From Nocardia sp. BSTN01 (lineage in GTDB: Bacteria; Actinomycetota; Actinomycetes; Mycobacteriales; Mycobacteriaceae): a stretch of DNA of 64,000 nucleotides. The DNA lies in contig NZ_JADKYP010000001.1 of NCBI RefSeq assembly GCF_015354405.1, positions 1-64,000 on the forward strand, in the 5' to 3' direction. The position numbers were made by a program, and so were the translations under genes. Positions 56,572 through 64,000 of this stretch are shown one piece after another (positions within the stretch are counted from its first letter, which is position 1; each line of letters opens with the position of its first letter). The notes beneath the pieces are model-generated. The model worked only from the letters and a program-made list of their open reading frames with translations. It was not told where the DNA came from and ran no database searches.

Positions 56572-58047
56572 TCACGTGCGGACCGGTTCCGGTGCGCGCA
56601 GCATGTAGTCGTCCGGATTCAGCGACCGGGTGCGCAGGCGGTACGAGGTGACGGTGCCGGGCCAGTTGTTGGTGATCCGCCCGGCGGCATTGCGATACCA
56701 GCTCGAGCAAGCGGTCCACGGCGTGCGCAGCAATCGGTGCTGGGTGTGCGTATCGAAGGCGGCCGCGGTCTCGGGCTTCACCTCGAGACAGGATCCCGGA
56801 TGTTCGCTCAGATAGCCGACGGCCTGCCGGATGTAGCGGGCCTGACATTCGATCATGTAGATGATCGAGCCGGTGCCCAGATTGGTGTTGGGTCCGTACA
56901 TGAGGAACAGATTGGGGAATCCCGGCACCGTCATCCCGAGATAGGCCCGGGCGCCCTCGGCCCACACCTTCTCGAGTTCCGCGCCGTCGCGCCCGAATAT
57001 CCGGATCGGCCAGAGGAATTCGCTGCCCTTGAAGCCGGTGCCGTAGACGATCACATCGGCCGGGTGCACGGTCCCGTCCGCGGTGCGGACGCCCTCGGGC
57101 ACCACCTCGGCGATGGGCTCGGTCACGACGTCCACATTCGGCCGCACCAGCGCCGGGTAGTACTCGTTGGAGAACAGCACTCGTTTGCACAACACCGGAT
57201 AGTCGGGGGTCAGCTTCGCGCGCAAGTGCGGATCGGGGACGTCGTGGCGAAGGGCGCGGGTACCCAGCCAGGTGGCGATGCGCCGGATCGGCGGTACCGA
57301 GGTCAAGCCCAGGGAGAAGAACTCCAGGAAGCACCACACCCACAGGCGCTGGGCCAGCCGCAGGCCGGGGACGTGTGCGAACAGGGCGTGATGGATGGGC
57401 CGGTACTCGCGATCGGTGCGCCGCACCACCCAGGCGGCGGTCCGCTGGAACAGCGTCAGCCGCGCTACGTCGGGGGCGATGGTGGGCACGAATTGGATTG
57501 CGCTGGCGCCGGTTCCGATCACCGCGACGCGCTTGCCGGCGAGATCGACGTCATGTTCCCACAGCGCGGAATGGAACGACGGCCCGGCGAACGTCTCGAT
57601 ACCCGCGATGTCGGGCATCCGCGGGCGCGACAGCTGCCCGACCGCGCTGATCAGCACGTCGGCGGATCGGACGTCGCCGTCGGCGGTGCGGACCGTCCAC
57701 TGCCCGCCGTGTTCGTCGAAGCTCGCCTCGGTGACCTCGGCGCCGAACCGGATCCGCTCGAGCAGCCGGTGTTTCGTCGCCACCGTATGCAGATAGCCCA
57801 GGATCTCGGCCTGACCGGAGTAGCGATGCGGCCAATCCGCTTTCGGTTCGTAGGAGAAGGAGTAGAGCGGGGAGGGGACGTCGCAGGCCGCGCCCGGGTA
57901 GGTGTTCTCCCGCCACACCCCGCCTAGGTCGCTCGCCCGCTCCAGAATCGTGATGTCGTCGAAACCGTTGCGCTGCAGCTCGATTGCCACACCGAGTCCC
58001 CCGAACCCGGCTCCGACGATGACGACCGACGGCTTGGTAGCGGGCAT
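56572..58047 (-). CDS. Flavin monooxygenase, Baeyer-Villiger-like
   Basis: 491 residues. FAD motif VVIVGAGFGGLGVAIEL, then GVWRENTYPGAACDVPS typical of Baeyer-Villiger enzymes, the fingerprint-like segment FAGPSFHSALWEHD, NADPH motif VAVIGTGASAIQFV, and YGTGFKGSEFLWP. The family oxidises ketones to esters or hydroxylates substrates, including steroid and alkane derivatives. The fingerprint usually ends in WP or WD; here it is WE, so specificity may differ. ATG at 58047. Confidence 0.85.
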   Translation of the reverse strand: MPATKPSVVIVGAGFGGLGVAIELQRNGFDDITILERASDLGGVWRENTYPGAACDVPSPLYSFSYEPKADWPHRYSGQAEILGYLHTVATKHRLLERIRFGAEVTEASFDEHGGQWTVRTADGDVRSADVLISAVGQLSRPRMPDIAGIETFAGPSFHSALWEHDVDLAGKRVAVIGTGASAIQFVPTIAPDVARLTLFQRTAAWVVRRTDREYRPIHHALFAHVPGLRLAQRLWVWCFLEFFSLGLTSVPPIRRIATWLGTRALRHDVPDPHLRAKLTPDYPVLCKRVLFSNEYYPALVRPNVDVVTEPIAEVVPEGVRTADGTVHPADVIVYGTGFKGSEFLWPIRIFGRDGAELEKVWAEGARAYLGMTVPGFPNLFLMYGPNTNLGTGSIIYMIECQARYIRQAVGYLSEHPGSCLEVKPETAAAFDTHTQHRLLRTPWTACSSWYRNAAGRITNNWPGTVTSYRLRTRSLNPDDYMLRAPEPVRT

Positions 58048-58128
58048 GCGCGCGCTCCTCGAATCGAGAACAGTATCTCCACTGTAGGCGCGTGCCGCCG
58101 GCTCCGAACCCCGTTCCGCGAACCCTGC

Positions 58129-58908
58129 TCAGCGCGGTTGTACGCGGATCCGCCCGCCCATCGGCACGGTACGAACGATCGAGGTCAGCCGCCGATCCGC
58201 GACGGCGTGCAGCACCACGGACGGGTCGGGCGCGTAGTCGATCGGAACGTCGCCGGGCTCCTCGACCTCCCATGCCCCGCCGATGGCCGAGGCCACACTG
58301 GGCGCCACCACCAGCTGCCGCCCGCCGAACAGCGTCGTGCCCATGGCGTGCATATGGCCGGTGAGCACGCCGAGAATTCGCGCGTCACCGGCGATGGTGC
58401 GTTCCAGCCGCTCCGGATCGGCGAGCCGGATCGGGTCGACCACCGTGGAGTACATCGGCACCGGCGGGTGATGCATCGCCACCAGCACGGAGGCGTCCGC
58501 GGGCGTGGCGGCCAGCAACCGGTCCAGCCACGCGTAGGTAGGTTCGCCCAGCTCACCGCCGCCCGAGCCGGGAATCGTGGAATCGAGCAGTGCCACGGTG
58601 AGCTCGCCGATCTCGACGGCCTGGTTGATCGGCCCGTCCTCGGCGGGGCCGTCGAGCAGCGTCCGGCGCAGATTCGCGCGGTCGTCGTGATTGCCGGGCA
58701 GGACGTACAGCGGGATGTCGGTGGTCAGCGATTTGCGGGCCTGCTCGTACTGGGCGAGGGTGCCGGATTCGGTGAGGTCGCCGGTGACGAGGATGGCGTC
58801 GGGCCGGCGCGGTAATCGGTCGAGGTAACCGAGGACGGCGGCGACTCGTTCGGCGTTGCGCGGATCCAGATCGAAGTGAGTATCGCTGAGCTGTGCCAAC
58901 AGAATCAT
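58129..58908 (-). CDS. Metallophosphoesterase (CpdA-like)
   Basis: 259 residues. Calcineurin-type metal motifs in order: LSDTHFD, VTGDLTESG, LPGNHDDR, VAMHHPPVPM and VLTGHMHAMG. The closest type is the class III cyclic-nucleotide phosphodiesterase CpdA/Rv0805; it could degrade cAMP or a related molecule. ATG at 58908. If it hydrolyses cAMP, it would influence the CRP site upstream of rpfA, but that is speculation. No neighbour helps. Confidence 0.85.
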   Translation of the reverse strand: MILLAQLSDTHFDLDPRNAERVAAVLGYLDRLPRRPDAILVTGDLTESGTLAQYEQARKSLTTDIPLYVLPGNHDDRANLRRTLLDGPAEDGPINQAVEIGELTVALLDSTIPGSGGGELGEPTYAWLDRLLAATPADASVLVAMHHPPVPMYSTVVDPIRLADPERLERTIAGDARILGVLTGHMHAMGTTLFGGRQLVVAPSVASAIGGAWEVEEPGDVPIDYAPDPSVVLHAVADRRLTSIVRTVPMGGRIRVQPR

Positions 58909-59095
58909 GGCGTCCGCTTTCTCGTGGGATCGCACCGTTGCGCCCGTCGCCGGGAACGACCTGTGCGAGCCCGTGTGGAATCGGCCCCCGGGTGTGATCG
59001 CTTCGGCCGCATGCGTGCCGATACGGCACTTGTCCAGAGTAGAAGGTCCTCAGCGTGCCGTCTGCGTGACGGACGCCACCTTTTATAGCGAACCG

Positions 59096-59872
59096 CTATT
59101 CCGCGGCGATCCGTTCGAGCAGGCCGGCCGGATTCTCGAGGATCGGTTGCGACCCCGTCGAGAAGAAATCCGCACCCGGCGTGGCGGTCAGCGCGAGTTC
59201 GGAGTCCGGGCGCCAGGGCGCCTCCACCCGCAACGACAGCGAATGCAGATGGGTGCGCGCGTACTCACCCGATTTGTCGAACAGCGGATCACCGGCGATC
59301 GGATAGCCGATCCAGGCCAGATGGACCCGGATCTGATGCCGCCGGCCGGTGATCGGCCGGGCCAGCAGGATCGTGTGCCGGTCGGTCCGCGCCACGGTGG
59401 TGAACTCGGTCCGGGACGGATAGTTCTTACCGGCCAGCAGATCGCCCTCGTCGACCGTCCACAGCTGCCCCTCGCGCCGGATGGTGTCCCGGGGGGCCGC
59501 GATCCGGACCCGGTTCTTGCGACCGACACTCAACGGCAGGTCGATGACGCCGGTATCGGGCAGATCGGTGGCGGCCGTGACGACCAGATACCGTTTGTCG
59601 GCCGTGCGCTTGGTGAATTGCCTGGTCAGGCCGCCGTGGGCGGTCAGGTCCTTGGCGAACAGCACGAGACCGGAGGTGACCTTGTCGATGCGGTGCACCG
59701 GGTAGAGGGTGATTCCCTCCGCCGCGGCCAACTCGACCAGGTCGGTGTCGTGGCGTTCCCCGGTCACGGCGATACCGGCCGGCTTGTTCAGCGCGATGAC
59801 CGCCTCGTCCTCGTCGACGAGGCACTGCTGCGCCAGTTGCTGCCAGCCCATCTCCACCGGGTGCTTCTCCAC
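59096..59872 (-). CDS. RluA family pseudouridine synthase
   Basis: 258-residue pseudouridine synthase. Catalytic Asp63 is in YPVHRIDKVTSGL; other motifs are NKPAGIAVTGERH, KRYLVVTAATDL and GRRHQIRVHLAWIGYPIAGDPLFD. There is no S4 RNA-binding domain. It isomerises uridine to pseudouridine in rRNA or tRNA; the target position is unknown. Confidence 0.92.
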   Translation of the reverse strand: MEKHPVEMGWQQLAQQCLVDEDEAVIALNKPAGIAVTGERHDTDLVELAAAEGITLYPVHRIDKVTSGLVLFAKDLTAHGGLTRQFTKRTADKRYLVVTAATDLPDTGVIDLPLSVGRKNRVRIAAPRDTIRREGQLWTVDEGDLLAGKNYPSRTEFTTVARTDRHTILLARPITGRRHQIRVHLAWIGYPIAGDPLFDKSGEYARTHLHSLSLRVEAPWRPDSELALTATPGADFFSTGSQPILENPAGLLERIAAE

Positions 59873-59942
59873 CGGGCCAGATTAGTGGGCGGCTCGATGG
59901 CCGAATATCGCCAGGAGGGGTGGGTGTGTCCTCCCCGCTGTG

Positions 59943-61742
59943 CTAAAGCCAGGCGTCGTCGAGGTCGGTCGTGGTGCGATCCATCGCGTCGAGCAGATCG
60001 AAAAGCGGTGCGGTGCGAGGCAATTCCCAGTGGAAGAAGTACCGTGCGGCGGCCCGTTTGCCGCGGTGGAAGTCCTCGGATCCGCGGGCGGCGGCCACCG
60101 CCTGCTCCAGCCAGATCCAGGCCAGCACGACATGTCCGAACGCCTCCAGGTAGGCGGACGAATTGGCCAGTGCCGCTTCCGGATCGGCGTCGCGCCACAC
60201 CGTGGCGGTGGTGGTCGCGATGCGTCCCGCGGCCGCGGCCAGCGCATCGGCGAAATCACCGAGTTCGCCGTCGCCGGTCGCGCGGGCGCGGTCGACCGTT
60301 TCCCCCATGGTGTCGAGCAGCAATGTCAGCGCGGCACCGCCGTCCGCGACCACCGCCCGGCCGAGCAGGTCCAGACTCTGAATGCCGTGTGTCCCTTCGT
60401 GAATCGGATTCAGGCGGTTGTCGCGGTAATGCTGTTCGACGTCGTAGTCGCGGGTGTAGCCGGCGCCACCGTGCACCTGGATGGCGAGGTCGTTGGCGGC
60501 CAGGCACCACTGGCTGGGCCAGCTCTTGGCGATCGGGGTCAGCACCCGCAGCAGGAGAGCGACGCGCTGCGCCTCCGCGGCGTCCACGGCGCTGCGCTGA
60601 CGATCGATCAGCGTGCCGCAGTACAACTGCAGGCCGAGTGCGCCTTCGGCATACGCCTTCTGCGCCAGCAACATTCGGCGCACATCCGGATGTTGCGCGA
60701 TCGGGACCTGCGCGCTCGCACCGCCCTTCGCGGTCACCGGGCGGCCCTGCGGCCGATTGCGGGCATAGTCGAGCGCCTTGAGGAAGCCGGTGTATCCCAG
60801 CGCGGTGGCGGCCAGACCGACGCCGAGGCGCGCCTCGTTCATCATGTGGAACATGTAGGTCAGTCCGCGATTGGGCTCACCCACCAGGTAACCGACCGCG
60901 CCCGGCGCGCCGCCGGGGGTGAACGCGCCGTCGCCGAAGACCGGCGCCGTGTTCACCGTGCCGCGCCAGCCCATCTTGTGGTTGATCCCGGCCAGCACCA
61001 CATCGTTGCGCTCGCCGAGCGAACCACCCTCGGCGGGAAGGTATTTCGGCACGATGAACAGGGAGATGCCGCGCGTTCCGGCATCCGATCCGGGAATGCG
61101 CGCCAGGACCAGATGCACGATGTTCTCCGACAGGTCGTGGTCTCCGCCGGAGATCCACATCTTGCGGCCGAACAGCCGGTAGGTGCCGTCGTCCTGCGGC
61201 ACGGCCTTGGTGGTGATGTCGGCCAGTGAGGAGCCCGCCTGCGGTTCCGACAGCGCCATCGTGCCGAAGTAGCGGCCGGTCAGCATCGGCCGCACGAACC
61301 GGTCGAGCTGATCCGAATCAGCGTGTGCGGCCAGGAGATTGGCATTGCCGATGGTCAGCAGCGCATAGCTGGCGGTCGCTACATTGGCGGCGTAGAACCA
61401 TGCCATGCACGCGGTGAAGACGGTGTGCGGCAATTGCATACCGCCCACTCGCTCGTCCATCGCGGCCCCGACGAATCCGGCCTCGGCGAAGGCCGACAGC
61501 GCCGTCGCCACCTCCGGAATGATGTGCACCTTGTCGCCGTCGAAGGTCGGCTCGTGCAGATCGCCCTGGCGGTTGTGCGGGGCGAAATACTTCTCGGCCA
61601 GTTCCCGGCTCAGTGTGAGTACCTGATCGAAGGTTTCGCGGCTGTGCTCCCGATAGCGCTCGCGCTCGGTCAGCCCGGTCACGTCGAGCCACTCGTAGAG
61701 CAGGAAATCGAGGTCGCGGGCGGACATGATGAGCGAATCCAT
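59943..61742 (-). CDS. Acyl-CoA dehydrogenase (FadE5-like, long form)
   Basis: 599-residue flavoprotein that forms a trans-2 double bond in acyl-CoA. N-terminal helical domain, then the FAD/acyl-binding beta domain (MALSEPQAGSSLADITT, KMWISGGDHD, HKMGWRGTVNT), then the C-terminal helices with the likely catalytic Glu in NPIHEGTHGIQSLDLLGR. An extended C-terminal portion places it with the ~600-residue mycobacterial FadE5-type enzymes. ATG at 61742. It follows the TetR gene by about 100 nt on the same strand and may form an operon with P450 and TetR. Confidence 0.9.
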   Translation of the reverse strand: MDSLIMSARDLDFLLYEWLDVTGLTERERYREHSRETFDQVLTLSRELAEKYFAPHNRQGDLHEPTFDGDKVHIIPEVATALSAFAEAGFVGAAMDERVGGMQLPHTVFTACMAWFYAANVATASYALLTIGNANLLAAHADSDQLDRFVRPMLTGRYFGTMALSEPQAGSSLADITTKAVPQDDGTYRLFGRKMWISGGDHDLSENIVHLVLARIPGSDAGTRGISLFIVPKYLPAEGGSLGERNDVVLAGINHKMGWRGTVNTAPVFGDGAFTPGGAPGAVGYLVGEPNRGLTYMFHMMNEARLGVGLAATALGYTGFLKALDYARNRPQGRPVTAKGGASAQVPIAQHPDVRRMLLAQKAYAEGALGLQLYCGTLIDRQRSAVDAAEAQRVALLLRVLTPIAKSWPSQWCLAANDLAIQVHGGAGYTRDYDVEQHYRDNRLNPIHEGTHGIQSLDLLGRAVVADGGAALTLLLDTMGETVDRARATGDGELGDFADALAAAAGRIATTTATVWRDADPEAALANSSAYLEAFGHVVLAWIWLEQAVAAARGSEDFHRGKRAAARYFFHWELPRTAPLFDLLDAMDRTTTDLDDAWL

Positions 61743-61843
61743 ATCCCAAGCCTCCTGGGCAACGCCCGTGCGCGCAAGGGTGCGCGCGTGTGGCCGTCGC
61801 CGAGACGGCTCCGGGGCGGCGCCGTCGGGCCGCGCAGGTGTGC

Positions 61844-62422
61844 TCAGCCCGACCGGGCGACGAGGGGAGCGATGAAGCGCTCCAGCATGTCGCGCTCCTC
61901 GTCCTCGTCCCGGCCGGGCACCGTGAGCAGGGAGACGATGATGCGGGTCAGCCAGCGGGCCAGCCGGGTCCAATCCTCGTGTGCCTCATCGGGTCCCGAG
62001 GGCGTTTCGGTGGCGAACAGCGAGCGGGCGATGGCCTCGATCACCTCGGAGGTCTGGGCGATCTGCAGCGTGGCCCCGGCGTCGTCGGGCCGGAACCACG
62101 CGATCAGCAGGGGATCCGAACGCACCGCGCGCAGGCTGGCCAGCACCCCGGCGACGGCGCGTGCACCCGGGTCGGCGATGGCCCCGATCTCGGCGGTCAC
62201 CCGGGCGCCCACTCGCCGTGCCTCACGATGCACATACGCCAGCTGCACCGCCTGCCGGTTGTCGAAGTAGCGGTACAGCGTCGCCCGGGAGCAGCCGGCG
62301 GCCTTGGCGATATCGCCCATCTGGGTCGCGTTCACGCCGCGTTCGGAGAACAGGCTCGCGGCGGCGTCCAGGATCCGTTCGGCCGCCTGCAGGGAGCGCG
62401 GATGCGCCAGCCAGTCGCTCAT
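61844..62422 (-). CDS. TetR family transcriptional regulator
   Basis: 192 residues. HTH at ~13-60 (AERILDAAASLFSERGVNAT, IAKAAGCSRATLYRYFDNRQ). The C-terminal helices form the ligand domain. ATG at 62422 overlaps the P450 stop by 4 nt, so it is translationally coupled with it. It may autoregulate the P450-TetR unit, competing or cooperating with the KstR-like box upstream. Confidence 0.9.
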   Translation of the reverse strand: MSDWLAHPRSLQAAERILDAAASLFSERGVNATQMGDIAKAAGCSRATLYRYFDNRQAVQLAYVHREARRVGARVTAEIGAIADPGARAVAGVLASLRAVRSDPLLIAWFRPDDAGATLQIAQTSEVIEAIARSLFATETPSGPDEAHEDWTRLARWLTRIIVSLLTVPGRDEDEERDMLERFIAPLVARSG

Positions 62423-63636
62423 GCCGCGACGATGGGGACGTGGACCGGCCAGCGCACGTAATTGCCCTCGGTGTATCGGACGCTGTCCAGATCCACGGAG
62501 AAGTCGGGGCAGCGGGCCAGCAGTTCCCGCAGCGCGATGGTGGCCTGCATGCGGGCGGCGGCCGCGCCGAGGCAGTGGTGGTTGCCGTTGCCGAAGGTGA
62601 GAATGTTCTTCGGATTGCGGGTCACATCGAGTTCGCTTGCGTCCGAACCGTATTCGCGCTCGTCCCGATTGGCCGACGCGTACAGCATCAGCACCCGCCG
62701 GCCCGCCGGAATGGTGACGCCCTCGATGTCGACATCGCGGGTGGTGGTGCGGGCCAGGCCTTGCACCGGGGAGGTCATGCGCAGGAATTCGTCGACCGCG
62801 CCCGGGATCAGGCTCGGATCGTCGAGCAGGCGCTGGCGCTGCTCGGGGTAGCTGGTCAGCAATTGCACCGCCCCGCCCAGGTTTCCGGTGGTGGTGTCGT
62901 TGCCGCCGGTGATCATCGTGAACGCGAAGCCGATGATCTGCAGGATTTCGCCGAAGTCGCCGTCGGCGCCCAGTCCGGAGGCGACCAGATGCGAGACCGT
63001 GTCGTCCGCCGGTTCGCGTTTGCGCTTCTCGATCATCGCGATGAAGTACTGGGTCAGCTCACCGACCGCTTCCTGCGCATGCTCGATGCCGCCGGTCGCC
63101 GAGGCCGCCACGATCGCCTCGCTCCATCGGTCGAACTGTGCCCGATCCTCTTCCGGCACACCGAGATAATGCGCCACCACCATGGTCGGCAGCGGTTTGA
63201 ACAACTCCACCGAGATGTCACCGCCACCGGCCGCGCGCAGCTTCTCGAGCCGCTCGATCACGAACGCCTCCACCGCGGGCCGGATCTCCTGGACCTGCCG
63301 CGGCGTGAAGCCCTTGGCCACGCGGCGCCGGAAAACGGTGTGCTCGGGCGGATCGGTGAAGACGAACGGCCGGTTCTCGCCGAGCCCGATCTCGCTGAGG
63401 TTGTTGTAGTCGACCGTCAGGCCCTGGGCGGAGGAGAACGTCTCGGGATCGCGCACCGCCGCATAGATATCGGCGTAACGCGACAGGACGTAGTAGTCCT
63501 CGTGCGGGCGGCTCTCGGTGACGACGTGGTGTACCGGATCGGATTCGCGCAGAGCGGCGTACATCGGCCAGGGGTCTCGCCAGGATTCGCCGGACCGCAA
63601 GGTGAAGCGTGCCTCGTGAGACATCGTCTTGCTCAT
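62419..63636 (-). CDS. Cytochrome P450
   Basis: 405 residues from the ATG at 63636; in-frame ATGs at 63624 and 63666 are alternatives. The I-helix oxygen motif is FTMITGGNDTTTGNL, the K-helix ExxR lies in VDEFLRMTSPVQG, and the haem loop FGNGNHHCLGAA places the Cys ligand at about 355. Soluble bacterial class I P450 that needs ferredoxin and reductase not encoded nearby. A KstR-like operator 34 nt upstream suggests induction by sterol or cholesterol breakdown products. Confidence 0.93.
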   Translation of the reverse strand: MSKTMSHEARFTLRSGESWRDPWPMYAALRESDPVHHVVTESRPHEDYYVLSRYADIYAAVRDPETFSSAQGLTVDYNNLSEIGLGENRPFVFTDPPEHTVFRRRVAKGFTPRQVQEIRPAVEAFVIERLEKLRAAGGGDISVELFKPLPTMVVAHYLGVPEEDRAQFDRWSEAIVAASATGGIEHAQEAVGELTQYFIAMIEKRKREPADDTVSHLVASGLGADGDFGEILQIIGFAFTMITGGNDTTTGNLGGAVQLLTSYPEQRQRLLDDPSLIPGAVDEFLRMTSPVQGLARTTTRDVDIEGVTIPAGRRVLMLYASANRDEREYGSDASELDVTRNPKNILTFGNGNHHCLGAAAARMQATIALRELLARCPDFSVDLDSVRYTEGNYVRWPVHVPIVAA

Positions 63637-63669
63637 GTATCGACGGTAAGACAAATCCTTGTTCATGTC

Positions 63670-63683
63670 TAGAACGTGTTCCA
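63670..63683. promoter_or_regulatory. KstR-like operator upstream of the P450
   Basis: TAGAACGTGTTCCA fits TNNAACNNGTTNNA, the consensus of KstR that represses cholesterol catabolism genes in mycobacteria and rhodococci. The arms TAGAAC/GTTCCA match in 5 of 6 positions. It is 34 nt before the P450 start. Confidence 0.55.
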
Positions 63684-63792
63684 TGGAATCGCGAGCCGCC
63701 GGCCGCCGGGTCGCCGCTCCCGATACCGGGCGACCGGCCGGTGAGATCGGTACTGTGGGCTCACCAGCGCCGCCCTCGGACAAGGAGCGCCC

Positions 63793-64000
63793 ATGCGAAC
63801 CGGTCCCGCTCTGCGAGAGTTCTTCCGGCGCAAGCCGATCGACCAGATCCAGGACGAATCCGCCACCACTCTGCATCGCACGCTGGGGCTGTGGCAGCTC
63901 ACCGCCATCGGGGTCGGCGGGATCATCGGCGCCGGCATCTTCACCCTGGCCGGTGCGGTCGCCAATCAGACCGCCGGCCCGGCCGTGCTGGTCTCCTTTC
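63793..64000 (+). CDS. Amino-acid permease, APC family (3' end cut by window)
   Basis: The first ~69 residues of an amino acid/polyamine transporter. A polar N-terminus (REFFRRKPIDQIQDESATTL) is followed by GLWQLTAIGVGGIIGAGIFTLAG, the family hallmark of the first helix with its GxGIGAGIF-type substrate-binding loop. ATG at 63793 with CAAGGAG upstream. Divergent from the P450 gene. The frame continues past the window. Confidence 0.88.
   Translation, partial: MRTGPALREFFRRKPIDQIQDESATTLHRTLGLWQLTAIGVGGIIGAGIFTLAGAVANQTAGPAVLVSF

Overview
This 64 kb window is a chromosomal segment of a high-GC actinobacterium. It is most probably a Nocardia or a close Nocardiaceae relative. The evidence is the strong G/C bias at third codon positions, frequent GTG starts, many starts with a -10 box 6-8 nt upstream and no Shine-Dalgarno (leaderless style), and a gene order that follows the Mycobacterium tuberculosis Rv0862c-Rv0909 neighbourhood in scattered but recognisable form. 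Examples are the Rv0862c and Rv0863 homologues, rpfA, cspB, a DUF2771 protein, an Rv0876c-like MFS protein, DUF3027, DUF2530, a MarR regulator, a TrmH-type methyltransferase, DUF2537, sepH, serC, citA, gltA2, prrAB, accD3, echA6, an Rv0906-like lactamase, an Rv0909-like antitoxin and ligD. These assignments come from recognising the translated sequences; no search was run.

Layout. 1-5.4 kb: end of a secreted M1 metallopeptidase, a coiled-coil protein, an LppU-like lipoprotein and the XPB-helicase-associated protein. 5.4-10.1 kb: a small Rv0863-like protein, tandem hairpins, rpfA with a ydaO-type (c-di-AMP) riboswitch leader and a perfect CRP-type palindrome upstream, then cspB and two membrane proteins. 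10.2-17.5 kb: a glutaminyl cyclase-like lipoprotein, a DUF3027 protein with a very long disordered tail, a sacsin/Hsp90-like ATPase, TetR, DUF2530/MarR and YccF. 17.7-27.4 kb: an Eis-like acetyltransferase, then a central-metabolism block (gltA2, an MFS exporter, pdxH, citA, a CE4 deacetylase, serC) with a 25-bp tandem repeat ahead of citA. 27.7-35.4 kb: sepH, a TrmH-type methyltransferase, FKBP, a truncated YhgE/Pip-like protein, prrAB and a hemophore-like protein. 35.5-45 kb: a propionyl-CoA synthetase-like enzyme, a four-gene conservon (sensor ATPase, Roadblock, DUF742, GTPase) whose sensor carries a striking LPQR repeat tract, then accD3. 45-53 kb: an aldo/keto reductase, a flavoprotein, echA6, a lactamase, an orphan antitoxin, the LigD end-joining ligase and a glycine-zipper secreted protein. 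53-64 kb: an ECF vitamin transporter (EcfT plus a fused S-A-A protein), a Baeyer-Villiger-like monooxygenase, a phosphoesterase, a pseudouridine synthase, an acyl-CoA dehydrogenase, a TetR/P450 pair with a KstR-like operator, and the start of an amino-acid permease.

How the genes work together. Cell-wall remodelling and division (rpfA, sepH, conservon, prrAB), entry into and feeding of the TCA cycle (two citrate synthases, propionyl-CoA ligase, acyl-CoA carboxylase, echA6), and lipid or sterol oxidation (P450, acyl-CoA dehydrogenase, Baeyer-Villiger-like enzyme) dominate. No rRNA, tRNA, CRISPR array, IS element or prophage was found. The most unusual items are the 22-copy LPQR tract in the conservon sensor, the stacked riboswitch and CRP control of rpfA, the KstR-like box before the P450, and a YhgE-type gene that ends exactly where its membrane domain should begin.
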